DNA of 37,125 nt, taken from positions 1 to 37,125 of the forward strand of contig JAICEJ010000005.1 in the NCBI GenBank assembly GCA_025924215.1. The letters run 5' to 3'. A model generated the notes under the pieces. That model was given only the letters and a program-made list of their open reading frames with translations, ran no database searches and was not told where the DNA came from. The DNA comes from Candidatus Binatia bacterium. Lineage in GTDB: Bacteria; Desulfobacterota; Binatia; UBA9968. Shown here one piece after another: positions 9,535 to 19,700 of the stretch (positions are counted from its first letter, which is position 1; each line of letters starts with the position of its first letter). Position numbers and translations under genes: made by a program.

Positions 9535-10758
9535 ATGGCGTTCTACCAATATCGGGCCGCAGATCACGCAGGCAAGATCGTCGAGGGTATCATGGAGGCT
9601 GAGGCCGAGCAGGGAGTTGTGTTGCGCCTCCACGAGATGGGCTGCATTCCGCTGCGCATCGGAGCTTCCGCCGGCAGTGGGGCGGTGGCTTCACAGGCGC
9701 GCTTGCCGCTGTTTTCGAAGCGCAAAATCAGCCAACAACAATTGCTTCAATTCACCCAGGAGCTGGGCACATTGCTTGCTGCCGGCTTGCCGCTCGACCG
9801 CAGCCTGTCAATTCTCGCGAACCTGATAGAAGGAGAAGAGTTTAGCAAAGTCATGCGCACACTCCTGGAGGCCGTGCGCGCCGGAAAATCACTGGCTGCT
9901 TCCATGGGAGAACATTCGGACGTATTTCCGAAAATCTACATAAACATGATTCGAGCTGGGGAATCCGGGGGAATCCTCGAAGGAGTGCTGCGGTATTTAG
10001 CTGAGTACATGGAGCGTTCGCTGGCGCTCAGGGAAGATCTCAAGTCGGCGCTGATTTACCCTGTGATTCTGGCGAGCGCGGCTGGAGTTTCGTTGATAGT
10101 GCTATTCCTTTACGTGATCCCGCGCTTTGCTGTGATCTTTAAAGATGTAGGCCAGGCGGTTCCTTGGATTACGCGAGTCATCATTGGCCTGAGCACTTTA
10201 TTGACCGAGTATGGTTGGCTAATCGCTATCGCGACGATTGCCGCTGTTGCCGCCGCGGTATTTTATTTGCGCAACCCCGAAGCGAAAACGGAGTTGGACC
10301 GTGTTTCTTTGCGCGTCTGGTTAGTCGGCGATCTGGTTCGGAAGTTTGAGACGGCCAGGTTCTCCCGCACTCTATCGGCCCTGCTAAAAGGCGGCGTGCC
10401 GCTTCTCGAAGCACTGGGCACGGTCCAGGGTGTTATGGGAAATAGATTGATGGCACGGGCTATCAACCAAGTGCAGGTCCGAGTTCGGGAAGGAAAGGGC
10501 ATGGCGCGGCCTTTGGCGGAAAGCGGTTTTTTCCCACCGCTGGCGCTTAACATGATCGCTGTGGGCGAAGAAACTGGCAAACTGGAAACGATGCTCGGGG
10601 AAGTGGCGGGTTTCTATGATCAAGAGGTAAAGCGAACGACAAAAAGATTGACGTCCATTATCGAGCCGGTATTGATTTTGGGGATGGGATTGGTGATAGG
10701 TGTCGTCGTGATCTCCATGCTGCTGGCAATCTTTAGTATCAATGATTTACCGTTCTAG
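9535..10758 (+). CDS. gspF: Type II secretion system inner-membrane platform protein GspF
   Basis: QFTQELGTLLAAGLPLDRSLSIL, MIRAGESGGILEGVLRYLAEYMERS, MIAVGEETGKLETMLGEVAGFYDQEV, C-terminal EPVLILGMGLVIGVVVISMLLAIFSINDLPF. Confidence 0.97.
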   Translation: MAFYQYRAADHAGKIVEGIMEAEAEQGVVLRLHEMGCIPLRIGASAGSGAVASQARLPLFSKRKISQQQLLQFTQELGTLLAAGLPLDRSLSILANLIEGEEFSKVMRTLLEAVRAGKSLAASMGEHSDVFPKIYINMIRAGESGGILEGVLRYLAEYMERSLALREDLKSALIYPVILASAAGVSLIVLFLYVIPRFAVIFKDVGQAVPWITRVIIGLSTLLTEYGWLIAIATIAAVAAAVFYLRNPEAKTELDRVSLRVWLVGDLVRKFETARFSRTLSALLKGGVPLLEALGTVQGVMGNRLMARAINQVQVRVREGKGMARPLAESGFFPPLALNMIAVGEETGKLETMLGEVAGFYDQEVKRTTKRLTSIIEPVLILGMGLVIGVVVISMLLAIFSINDLPF

Positions 10759-11176
10759 ATATCTTAACGATGCCAGAGGGTTCACCCTCGTCGAACTGAT
10801 CGTCGTCGTGATTATCATCGGTCTGCTTGCTGGGCTCGTGCTGCCGCAGTTCATCCGTCAAGAAGAGAAGGCAAAGCTCAGGACCACCAAGGCGCAAATC
10901 GAGCTTTTTGGGACCGCCCTCGATACCTTTCGTTTGGATGTTGGACGCTATCCGACCACCGATGAAGGCCTGCAAGCGCTTCGACAAAAACCCGGAGGAT
11001 TGGAGCGTTGGGATGGTCCGTATCTGAGAAAGGATCTGCCGTTGGATCCTTGGAGTAAGCCGTACGCTTACCGAAGTCCTGGAGAGCACGGCCCTTACGA
11101 CATTGTGTCCTACGGCGCTGATGGTACACCCGGGGGTGACGGCGATAATCGTGATATTACTAGCTGGGAAAAATAG
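10742..11176 (+). CDS. gspG: Type II secretion system major pseudopilin GspG
   Basis: Prepilin motif RGFTLVELIVVVIIIGLLAGLVLPQF; GspG signature YPTTDEGLQAL, LPLDPWSKPYAYRSPGEHGPYDIVSYGADGTPGGDGDNRDITSW. Confidence 0.97.
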   Translation: MIYRSRYLNDARGFTLVELIVVVIIIGLLAGLVLPQFIRQEEKAKLRTTKAQIELFGTALDTFRLDVGRYPTTDEGLQALRQKPGGLERWDGPYLRKDLPLDPWSKPYAYRSPGEHGPYDIVSYGADGTPGGDGDNRDITSWEK

Positions 11177-11615
11177 TCGCGGCTTTTCTCTGCTCGAGTT
11201 GGTTCTAGTTCTGATGGTTCTTGGTCTGAGCGGGCTAGTGGTCCTGCCAAACGTTGAGAAAGGATTGCGAGACCGGGATTTGCGACGATCGGCGCTTGCT
11301 TTGGCCGCGGCTGCCCGCGATTTACGCAGCCAAGCGCTTCACAAAGGGGTGCCGCAGCGATTGGTTCTCAATATGTCAGAGAGCACTTATCGGGTCGCGC
11401 ACAACGAAATCCATTTTCCTTCCAACGTAAAGATCGCCTTAGTTGCCGGCGCTGAAGTTCTGGACGGTGGCAGCCGTCAATTTTTGTTCTTTCCTAATGG
11501 CAGCACGTTGGGCGGCCGAATTGATCTTACTAGCGGTGCTGATTCAACGTCCTACTCGATCCGGCTTCACCCGCTCACTGGTACTGTCGACGTGATGCGG
11601 GGCGATAGCTCGTGA
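11151..11615 (+). CDS. gspH: Type II secretion system pseudopilin GspH
   Basis: Prepilin motif RGFSLLELVLVLMVLGLSGLVVLPNVEKGLRDRDLRRSALALAAAARDLRSQA. The start is uncertain; in-frame options are ATG 11121, GTG 11136 and GTG 11151, all inside the gspG 3' end. Confidence 0.85.
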   Translation: MILLAGKNSRGFSLLELVLVLMVLGLSGLVVLPNVEKGLRDRDLRRSALALAAAARDLRSQALHKGVPQRLVLNMSESTYRVAHNEIHFPSNVKIALVAGAEVLDGGSRQFLFFPNGSTLGGRIDLTSGADSTSYSIRLHPLTGTVDVMRGDSS

Positions 11616-12025
11616 CGCGTATCAAATCATGCTTGGGTTCAGGCCGAGGCTTCACACTGCTCGAGGTCGTGGTAGCCATGGCTATCGTCGGGCTTGGCGT
11701 GGTGACCCTGCTTGAAATCTTCTCCTCGGGTTTGCAACTCGGTGCCCGAAGTCGAGATAGAACTCAAAATGTTGCTTATGCCCGTCATGTGATGGATCAG
11801 TTCCTCGCGCGGCGCACGCTTGCGGAAGGTACCGAACAGGGCACGATTGGCGACTCCCACCGGTGGCAGCTTCAGGTTCAGCCTGTCAGACCCATTGACG
11901 GGCTGGTGTTGGGCAACGATTGGGAGCTGAAAGAAATAACCCTTGAGATGTTTGTACCGGAAACAGGTCGCGAAAGGGGCGTCGAGCTTAGAACCCTGCG
12001 TCTGGTGAAGAAGGGAGATCGCTGA
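11612..12025 (+). CDS. gspI: Type II secretion system pseudopilin GspI
   Basis: Prepilin motif GFTLLEVVVAMAIVGLGVVTLLEIFSSGLQL; position between GspH and GspJ. Confidence 0.88.
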   Translation: MTRIKSCLGSGRGFTLLEVVVAMAIVGLGVVTLLEIFSSGLQLGARSRDRTQNVAYARHVMDQFLARRTLAEGTEQGTIGDSHRWQLQVQPVRPIDGLVLGNDWELKEITLEMFVPETGRERGVELRTLRLVKKGDR

Positions 12026-12663
12026 TGAAAGCATCGCGACATCCCCAAAATTCGCTCGGCTTCACGTTAATTGAAGTCGTTCTCGCATTAAGTATTTTTG
12101 CTCTCATAGGAGCTGTTTTGTATGGCGCTTTCTCGCTAAGTCATAGCGCTGTTACAAAGTCGCAGGCTAGCTTCGAAGATAATCAAAAGCTGCGATCGTT
12201 TACGGATTTGTTAGGCAGCTATGTCCGATCCGCATATCCGTATCGACAATCTGTTCAGGATACAACGGTGTTTTTTGATGGACAGGAAGACCAACTCACG
12301 TTTGTGTCTTCAATCTCTCTGGCTATGGGTGGTCGAGGGATGTCAAAGATTCGCGTTGCCTGGGAGCCTGCTGAAGAGGGCGAGGGTCCGATCCAGCTCG
12401 AAGAAGAGGTGCCGGTGCGGTTTAACTTGAGCGAAGATCGTGATCCCGGCGGTCTGCGAAACGATGTAATTATACGAGAGCGAGTGAAAGATTTTCGGTT
12501 CGCCTATTTGGACCCAAAGAGTGAAGACGAGCGATGGGAGGAACGCTGGGACGGTAGAGAAAAGCTGGCGCTTCCGCGCGCCATTCGCGTCAGCTATCGT
12601 AATCATGATGGCAAGGAAATTCGCTGGGTGTTTCCGCTGATGATTAGTGTTTTGGCGCAGTGA
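12025..12663 (+). CDS. gspJ: Type II secretion system pseudopilin GspJ
   Basis: GFTLIEVVLALSIFALIGAVLYGAF; position in the operon; size ~212 aa. Confidence 0.88.
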   Translation: MKASRHPQNSLGFTLIEVVLALSIFALIGAVLYGAFSLSHSAVTKSQASFEDNQKLRSFTDLLGSYVRSAYPYRQSVQDTTVFFDGQEDQLTFVSSISLAMGGRGMSKIRVAWEPAEEGEGPIQLEEEVPVRFNLSEDRDPGGLRNDVIIRERVKDFRFAYLDPKSEDERWEERWDGREKLALPRAIRVSYRNHDGKEIRWVFPLMISVLAQ

Positions 12664-13685
12664 AGATTGTGGAGTTTCTGAAAACCAAATTAGCCGGCGT
12701 CTCAAGCGAGCGTGGCGTCGCGCTTCTTATCGTTCTATGGATATTTATCTTTCTTTTTGTCGTGGCCTTCGATTTCAGCACCGGTGTGCGCGAGGAGGCC
12801 ACCGCAACGCATCGGTACAGCGACGACAATCAAGGCTACTATCTGGCGCTGGCAGGCTTTGAACAGGGCCTATACGACTTTCTAAGTCAATCACGGGGAT
12901 CTGAGTTACAGCCCGTCGACAAGCCAAAAGATATCTTCGATGCGGGCTGGCGCGAGGCAACTCTCGGTAGCGGTACTTACCGCCTCCGGCTGGTAGACGA
13001 GAGCAGCAAAATAAATCTCAATCGAGCAGACGAGAATGTGCTGCGCCGCATTTTTTCCAATCTCGGGGTCGAAGAACCTCTCATCGGAGTCTTAATCGAT
13101 TCGATCATGGATTGGCGTGATCAGGATGATCTTCATCGGAGTAATGGTGCGGAAGACGACTATTATCTTTCTCTCAGTCCTCCCTATACCGCTAAGAACG
13201 GCGCCTTTGACAGCCTCGAAGAGCTGCTGTGGGTCAAGGGCGTGACCGCGAGCCTTTATTATGGCTACGATAGCAGCGGAACTCCAGCTGGCGATGCACC
13301 GCGCCTGGGTCTAAGAGAGATCTTTACCGTTGACAGTCCGATTGACCGCGTCAATCTCCGCACCGCCTCGGCGGCGGTTATTCACGTTTTGCTCGGCATA
13401 CCACTTGAGAAGTGTCAGGCGTTCGTCCAGGAGAGGACGAAGCTCGCCGATAAGACCCTCGCGGATCTGCTGCCGCTCTTGGGGGTTGGCTCCGGTGATG
13501 CGGCGCTACAGATGTTTATCTTCACCAATCCCAGTATCGTAACGGTTGAGGCTGAAGGTTATGCTAGTGAGTCGCGCCAGCCGCGGCGCGTTAGAGGAGT
13601 CATCCGGGCCGGCGGCGGCAACCGCGGATACGAGCTGACTCGCTGGGTAGACCGAGAAATTGGCTATCTCAGTGGTACACAATGA
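12660..13685 (+). CDS. gspK: Type II secretion system minor pseudopilin GspK
   Basis: ERGVALLIVLWIFIFLFVVAFDFS; RLVDESSKINLNRADENVLRRIF...DWRDQDD; SLEELLWVKGV. GTG start overlaps the gspJ stop. Confidence 0.93.
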   Translation: MKIVEFLKTKLAGVSSERGVALLIVLWIFIFLFVVAFDFSTGVREEATATHRYSDDNQGYYLALAGFEQGLYDFLSQSRGSELQPVDKPKDIFDAGWREATLGSGTYRLRLVDESSKINLNRADENVLRRIFSNLGVEEPLIGVLIDSIMDWRDQDDLHRSNGAEDDYYLSLSPPYTAKNGAFDSLEELLWVKGVTASLYYGYDSSGTPAGDAPRLGLREIFTVDSPIDRVNLRTASAAVIHVLLGIPLEKCQAFVQERTKLADKTLADLLPLLGVGSGDAALQMFIFTNPSIVTVEAEGYASESRQPRRVRGVIRAGGGNRGYELTRWVDREIGYLSGTQ

Positions 13686-13687
13686 GG

Positions 13688-13693
13688 TATAAT
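13688..13693 (+). promoter_or_regulatory. Possible internal -10 box (TATAAT) upstream of gspL
   Basis: Exact TATAAT just after the gspK stop in a 64-bp gap. No good -35 at 16-18 bp spacing. Confidence 0.2.
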
Positions 13694-13749
13694 AGGCAAC
13701 CTTTGTCTCCAACTGGCAAGGGTTCCAGCCGAATATTTGTAGTTAAATT

Positions 13750-15297
13750 ATGAACTTGTCTAATTCTATTAAAAATCTTCCGCGCGCCGATTTTCTCAGA
13801 AGTGTCGGGATTTACATCATGCGCGACAATCTGGTGTTGGTTCGGCTGCGCAAGAATTTTCTTAGCGTCACGCTACTTGAACAGGAGCTGAGAGATCTAC
13901 CAGTCGGTGAAAACCGCCAAGCCATTTCGGAGTTAACCGGATGGATTGCTGAAGACGTGCGTGAGATCGCACTGAAAGCCGAACATGATTCGCGTGAGCG
14001 AGCGTTGCGTCAGGCGATTCTCTCGCTCTTGCCCCATTTCAGCGCCGGTAGGGATTCGCTCTATATCTGTGTTCCACAAGATCAGGCGATAGTTCAAACT
14101 ATCTATCTGCCGCAAGCGGCCGAGGCTAATCTTCAACAGGTGCTGGAATACGAAATTGAACGGCAATTACCCTTCAATCGCGATGAAATTTTTTACGATT
14201 ACCTGCCGATGGGAAAACGCGGCGATAAGATCGGCCTCTTTCTGTTCGCCATTCCGAAGAAACATCTGGCCGGCGTATTGGACGTCTTGGGATCGTTTGG
14301 TATCCTTCCCAGCGGAGTTGAAACGACCGCGACGGCTCTCGCGAATTATCTGCTTTTTTGCAAGAGAGACTTGGCCGGTTGCGCGGCGATCATTGGCGGC
14401 CACGCCGATGATCGCGAATTAATCGGAGTTCGGGCTAGCCCCGCCGGTTGGACGCAAGCTCCGGAACTGCTCTTCTCACACAGATTGCCCGACGCTGAGT
14501 GGGCCGAAGGCATCGGCAGGGAACTCATTGCCGAATGTTTACGTCAAACCCCAAAACTCTACGCATGGGGAAACGCGGAGCAAGTCTTTCATTCTGCGAA
14601 TGGGGAAAAGGTTGAATGCGAGGATCTTTGTACTCTGGCAATCGAAAAGCTTGGCGGTAGAGACCAGTTATCCGCTGCAACCTTGCCGGCCGTTGGCGCG
14701 GCGCTGCGCGGCGTTCGAGAAGCGCGCTTAGAGACCAACGTTCTTCGGCCAGCTGGGGCGGATCGCGGCGCACGAAACAATCTCTCGCGCATGAATTCAT
14801 TGATGATCGGCTTGCTGCTTCTCTTGCTTCTGGGCTGGGGAATTAGCTACCCGATCAAGGACGAATTACGACTAAAGCAACTGCAGCAGGAGAATCACAA
14901 AACCGAACCTTCTGTGGAGGCTTTGCGCCGTGAGGAGGCCCAGCTACAGACGGTGCGCAAGGAAGTACAGTTTCTATCGGATATAGATCGACGTAAGGGC
15001 GAGGTGCTGCGCGTGCTTGATGAACTTTCGAAGGTGGTACCGACCAGCGCTTATTTGTCTAATTTCCGCTACCGCAATGGCGTCTTGGAACTCCAGGGCA
15101 ACGCCGAGAATGCGTCTACCTTAATTCCGCTATTAGAGAAGTCGCCGCTTTTTGAGAATGTTGCATTCAATGCGCCTTCAAACCGCGGCCGTGACAATCG
15201 GGAAACATTTTCGCTGAAAGCCGAGTTGGAGAAACAACCTAATAGCGGAAAATTGCCCCCCGTCGATAAGTCTAAAGAGAAGGCTGGTAAGCTATGA
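13750..15297 (+). CDS. gspL: Type II secretion system protein GspL (PilM/PilN-like)
   Basis: PilM-like pattern SLYICVPQDQAIVQTIYLPQAAEANLQQVLEYEIERQLPFNRDEIFYDYLPMG, then a TM segment and PilN-like ELSKVVPTSAYLSNFRYRNGVLELQGNAENASTLIPLLEKSPLFENVAF. Confidence 0.92.
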   Translation: MNLSNSIKNLPRADFLRSVGIYIMRDNLVLVRLRKNFLSVTLLEQELRDLPVGENRQAISELTGWIAEDVREIALKAEHDSRERALRQAILSLLPHFSAGRDSLYICVPQDQAIVQTIYLPQAAEANLQQVLEYEIERQLPFNRDEIFYDYLPMGKRGDKIGLFLFAIPKKHLAGVLDVLGSFGILPSGVETTATALANYLLFCKRDLAGCAAIIGGHADDRELIGVRASPAGWTQAPELLFSHRLPDAEWAEGIGRELIAECLRQTPKLYAWGNAEQVFHSANGEKVECEDLCTLAIEKLGGRDQLSAATLPAVGAALRGVREARLETNVLRPAGADRGARNNLSRMNSLMIGLLLLLLLGWGISYPIKDELRLKQLQQENHKTEPSVEALRREEAQLQTVRKEVQFLSDIDRRKGEVLRVLDELSKVVPTSAYLSNFRYRNGVLELQGNAENASTLIPLLEKSPLFENVAFNAPSNRGRDNRETFSLKAELEKQPNSGKLPPVDKSKEKAGKL

Positions 15298-15944
15298 AAC
15301 AGCTTTGGGCAAGATTATCTAAACGGGAACGTGGCCTGGTTGTAACCACCTTGCTAATCCTATTACTCGTGCTCGGGCGCATTTCGGTGGTCAGTCCCTA
15401 CATGGCTCATCGTGAGTGGGTACAAACCCAGCTGGAAATACAGCCGCAGCTTCTGGAAAAAAACTTGCGGTACATTGGACAAAAGGAACAATTAAGTGCT
15501 GCGTTGGAAGCGGCACGAAACGACGTGAAGGCCCATGAGGCCAAGCTATTGACGGGCGATACACCATCTGTGAATGCCTCGGATTTGCAAGAAACCGTGC
15601 AAGGACTAGCGGCCAAGGAAGGTACTCAGGTGATTACCACACGGGTGCTGAATCCGGAAGCTACCGGAGCTTTTTCCAAGATCGCTATTCAAATGGAAGT
15701 CGGCGGTCAAGTCGAGCAGGTTGCTTCGCTTGTTCGTGGCATTGAGACCTCCCCCAAGCTTCTGGTCATAGATGAAATCAATGTCCGTTCATTGTTTCGT
15801 CCTGTTGGATTGCCGCAACAACAAGGGGCGCAGCCAACGGCACAGAATCTGCGCGTCAGTATCACCGTCGCGGGCTTCGCCCGCGGACAGGCCGCTGCGG
15901 CAAAATCGGATGCGCCAAAGACGATGGTAGAAAAAGGCGTGTGA
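15294..15944 (+). CDS. gspM: Type II secretion system protein GspM (PilO-like)
   Basis: WARLSKRERGLVVTTLLILLLVLGRI N-terminus with TM; coiled-coil region; ATGA overlap with gspL. Confidence 0.88.
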   Translation: MKQLWARLSKRERGLVVTTLLILLLVLGRISVVSPYMAHREWVQTQLEIQPQLLEKNLRYIGQKEQLSAALEAARNDVKAHEAKLLTGDTPSVNASDLQETVQGLAAKEGTQVITTRVLNPEATGAFSKIAIQMEVGGQVEQVASLVRGIETSPKLLVIDEINVRSLFRPVGLPQQQGAQPTAQNLRVSITVAGFARGQAAAAKSDAPKTMVEKGV

Positions 15945-16035
15945 GTAGCAGAGCACCTGACCTGATTTTTCACTGCCATAGACTGCGTTCGAAAGATGGC
16001 GGTTATTTCCGAGAAAAGAAGCCCAGGTTTTCTTA

Positions 16036-16061
16036 ACGCTAAAGGTGAACGAGGTTAGCGT
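16036..16061 (+). terminator. Hairpin followed by a T-rich run in the gspM-gspC gap (possible attenuator)
   Basis: ACGCTAA (16036-16042) pairs perfectly with TTAGCGT (16055-16061); followed by gaggTCTTTTGTTT. Confidence 0.35.
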
Positions 16062-16082
16062 GAGGTCTTTTGTTTACCTGAG

Positions 16083-16098
16083 AACCCCCTGGAGGGTT
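16083..16098 (+). promoter_or_regulatory. Hairpin AACCC-cctgga-GGGTT containing the GGAGGG Shine-Dalgarno of gspC
   Basis: 5-bp perfect stem. The GGAGGG (16091-16096) ends 7 nt before ATT 16104. Confidence 0.4.
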
Positions 16099-16103
16099 TC
16101 GAA

Positions 16104-16751
16104 ATTTTAAAAAGGTCATCACTGCTCAGCATTCTTCTTTTGGTCGCCATAGGTTTGGTCGGCTGGCGCATCTACAAAGTCTGGCAAGAGGAGCCGTGGA
16201 GTTTGCCGCAGCAGCCCAAGACTGCGACTCCGTTAGCGCTTGACGAGCAGCCAACCAACGCCAACCCGACGCTGCCGGCGGTAAATCCGGATCAGATCAT
16301 CAGCAAAAATCTCTTTGATCCGGAGCGAGGCGCAGGTGCAACTCGAGAAGCGGAATTTAATTCTCGTTCTTTTCAACGAATCCGTAATATGGTCCTGCTT
16401 GGCACGGTGATTCTCGGCGAGAGTCGCTCGGCGATTTTGCAAGATCCGGCCACCCAAGCGTCGACGCCCAGTGGACCAGCAGCGCCCATTGGTCCCATGC
16501 GCGTAAAACTCGGTGACAGTGTAGAAGGCTTTCGCTTAACTGAAATTGCCGACCGGAGGGTCGTCTTTACCAAGGGCGGGTCGAGGGTCGAGGTTCTCTT
16601 AGACTATTTCCGGCGAGATGATCCGGCACCCGGTCGAACAGCGACACCGCCAAGCCAACGCGGTGAGCCGGCGGTCGCACCGAGAGTCGTTCCCAACCTG
16701 CCTAGAAGAGGAGCTCTTCCCGCTCCACCAAGTCCAAATCCCGAGTCATAA
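16104..16751 (+). CDS. gspC: Type II secretion system protein GspC (TM plus HR domain, no clear PDZ)
   Basis: (I/M)LKRSSLLSILLLVAIGLVGWRIYKVW TM anchor, then ISKNLFDPERG...LLGTVILGESRSAILQD...RVKLGDSVEGFRLTEIADRRVVFTKGGSRVEVLL. The ORF track starts at TTG 16140, which removes half of the TM anchor. No ATG/GTG/TTG lies between the upstream in-frame TAG (16056) and 16140. Confidence 0.8.
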   Translation: MLKRSSLLSILLLVAIGLVGWRIYKVWQEEPWSLPQQPKTATPLALDEQPTNANPTLPAVNPDQIISKNLFDPERGAGATREAEFNSRSFQRIRNMVLLGTVILGESRSAILQDPATQASTPSGPAAPIGPMRVKLGDSVEGFRLTEIADRRVVFTKGGSRVEVLLDYFRRDDPAPGRTATPPSQRGEPAVAPRVVPNLPRRGALPAPPSPNPES

Positions 16752-16766
16752 CCAGCAGGAGGATTG

Positions 16767-19700
16767 ATGCCAGGAAAGTGTTTCAGAGGGTTGGTGACGT
16801 TGATGTACGTCACTAGCAGTGTGCTACCGCTCGCTGCACAGCAAGGTCCCACGCAGCCTCCGCTTACACCCGTACCCGTGCAACCCGCGCCTACAGAACC
16901 GAATCAGGCGCCGCCGGGGCAGGGTCAGCCACCGCCCAGTCAGCTTCCGCGCCGCGCGCCTATAGTGCCGCAACGGCCCCCCTCCGCTGCGCAACAGGTG
17001 CCAGGAACTCCTGGCGCATCGGACGGAAGCGTTCCCCAAGGTGTACCCGCGCCCGCGCCTGCCCCTGCTCCGACGCCGATTCCGCCGGAACGAAGAATGT
17101 TGCCGCCGCCGAGCACGGCGGGCGGTATGGTTTCGCTGAATTTCAACCGAGCCGATTTAGTCGAGATCATTCACATTTTAGCCCAGCACCTTCGGCTGAC
17201 ATACACCATTGATCCCGAGGTTAAGGGAATCGTTACGATTCATAGCGCCGAGCCGTTGCGCCCCGAAGATTTGCTGCCCATTTTCCATCAAGTCCTGCGC
17301 ATGAACAATGCGGTAGCGGTGCGCACCGGAAACATCTACCGGATCACGACGATCAAGGATGCTAAGGGTCTGGTACGGCCATTGGCGCAAGGCCGTGAAG
17401 ACAGTTTCGCGCTGCAGGTCGTTCCGGTGCGATTTTTTTCAGCGGCGGAAATGAAGAAGCTTTTGACTCCGTTTTTGACGCCCGGCGGCGAGCTCGTAGA
17501 TTATCCGAGGGGAAATTTTCTGGTCATTATCGATCTTCCTTCTAACATCCAGCGCCTAGTCGAAATCGCCGATATGATCGACGTTCAGGTGTTTGCCGGA
17601 ACGCGCATGGAGATCTATCAGCCGAAGGTTGCCAGCGCTGAAGAACTTGCCACCGAAATGACGAAAGTGATGCAGTATTACGCGGCGTCGGCGCCGCAAC
17701 AAGAGAACTTCGCTTCTCAATTCGTTCCATTGCCGCGGATCAATCAGCTCTTGGTGATCAGCCACAGTGAGGCTGCGTGGACTTATGCAAAGAGGTGGCT
17801 GGAGCGCGTCGACGTTGCTGGTGAAGGACCAGGCAGGCGAATCTTTATATATCCGGTGGAAAACGGCAAAGCGACGGAGCTGGCCGATGTCTTGACCCAG
17901 GCGCTTGGTCAGCCGATGACGGGCAGAAGGGATACTTCCAGAACCCTTCAAGACTTGCACCGATCGACACCTGGAGGATTCGGACAGTTCGATAGCGGCA
18001 GCCGTTCATTGAGTCCATCGTATGGGCGCTCAGGTTTTCAGCAACAAACCCAGCCGTTAGGGGGCGCGTTTGCCACCGTTCCCGCGCCAGCGCCCACTCA
18101 AGCGCCGCCCGCGGCGCCCACCCCCGGATTGCCGCCTGGATTACCATCCGTGCCGGGAGCACCCAGGCCGGCCACGCCTGCCGCTCCCGGAGCCAAGCCG
18201 GAAGAACAGCTGAGAATCGTGCCTGATCCGGGAACCAATTCGTTGATAATTTATGGCACTGTTCAAGAGTTTCAAAATATCAAGAATATTCTTAAAGATC
18301 TCGACATTATCCCACGGCAGGTTCTGATGGACGTGATGGTGGCGGAAGTAAGCTTGACGGGGTCTGAATCATTCGGCGTTGAATATGAATTGTTTCGCAA
18401 ATACAACCCTTCCATTTTCGGTCAAACTTTCGATTCTCAAGGAGCGGTGAGAAGCGGGATTTTCAATCAAGCAACTCGCCCCGCCACTGAGAATTCGCCG
18501 TTTGCTCAGTTCTTGAACGGCATCAGTGGCGTTGCCGGTCGGGGCAATACGATCCGCGCATTTATCTCGGCACTAGCGACCGACAACCGCGCAAAAATTC
18601 TCTCCTCGCCCAGTGTCCTGGCCACGGATAACCGGCCGGCCCGAATCCAAGTCGGCCGCGAGATTCCTGTTTTATCGTCGCAATCACAATCCGTTGTCGG
18701 CGACAGTCCGATCGTGAACAGCGTGCAGTATCGGAACACCGGCGTGATTCTCACGATCATTCCACAAGTCAATTCACAGGGTTTAGTTCACCTGCAGGTC
18801 AAACAAGAGGTTAGCGATGTTGGAGCCCCGTCTTTTGGCAATACCAACTCGCCTTCGTTCACGACCCGCGATGCGGAAACCACCGCAGTAGTGCAAGACG
18901 GGGACACGCTGGCGATCGGCGGTATCATTAGCGACACTACAAGGCGAGATCGATCAGGAGTTCCTTACTTGATGGATCTGCCAGTCTTGGGGCGTCTTTT
19001 CGGCACCACCAATGATACGACGGATCGCACAGAGCTGGTGATGCTGATTACGCCCCATGTCGTTCGCAACAGAGACGAAGCACAGCAGGTCACTGAGGGG
19101 TTCAAAGAAAAGATCTATGGAGTAAGAAACGAACTCGAACGTTTTTGGATGGAACAGGAGCGCCTGAAATCAAGAAGGCAGCAGCCTGCCATGCCGCCGG
19201 CTGAAATTCCTGCGGTGCCGGGCCCCAGAGAGAATTTACCAATTCCCACTCCGAATACATCGTCGATCCCGAGGGGTATGCCTGGACCAGCCTTGCCGCA
19301 GCACGCGCCGCAGAATCCTGCGCCGCCCCAGCCTTCGATATCCTTGGATAAAAGAGGCAGGAAAAATGCTTCGGCTATGGAAAGGGCAGGTGCGACGGCG
19401 ATATCGGATCGTCCTGCAGATGTCGCGGTAGTAACCGAGTTGACCAACCGCAACCCGCCGTTGCCGTGGCCTCCAGCCGTGCCCCACTCCCCAGCCAATT
19501 TAGTTACGTCCAGTGATCCAATGCAAGTCGCACAGGGTCTACAATCTGAAGGCATCGCCTCGGCGTTGTCGGTTCGATCGATTGACGCAGTCGCGCAATT
19601 CGAACGACCGGCTCCGGCGCAAGCGAGCTTAGGTAATCCGATCCATCCTACGAACCGGGTCATCACAGCCGCGAAAAAAATCGACCAGGCAACTCGGAAT

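Noticed and set aside
16140-16751. GspC start at TTG 16140
   Set aside because: Removes half of the TM anchor and has no good SD; ATT 16104 with GGAGGG fits better (still to be proven).
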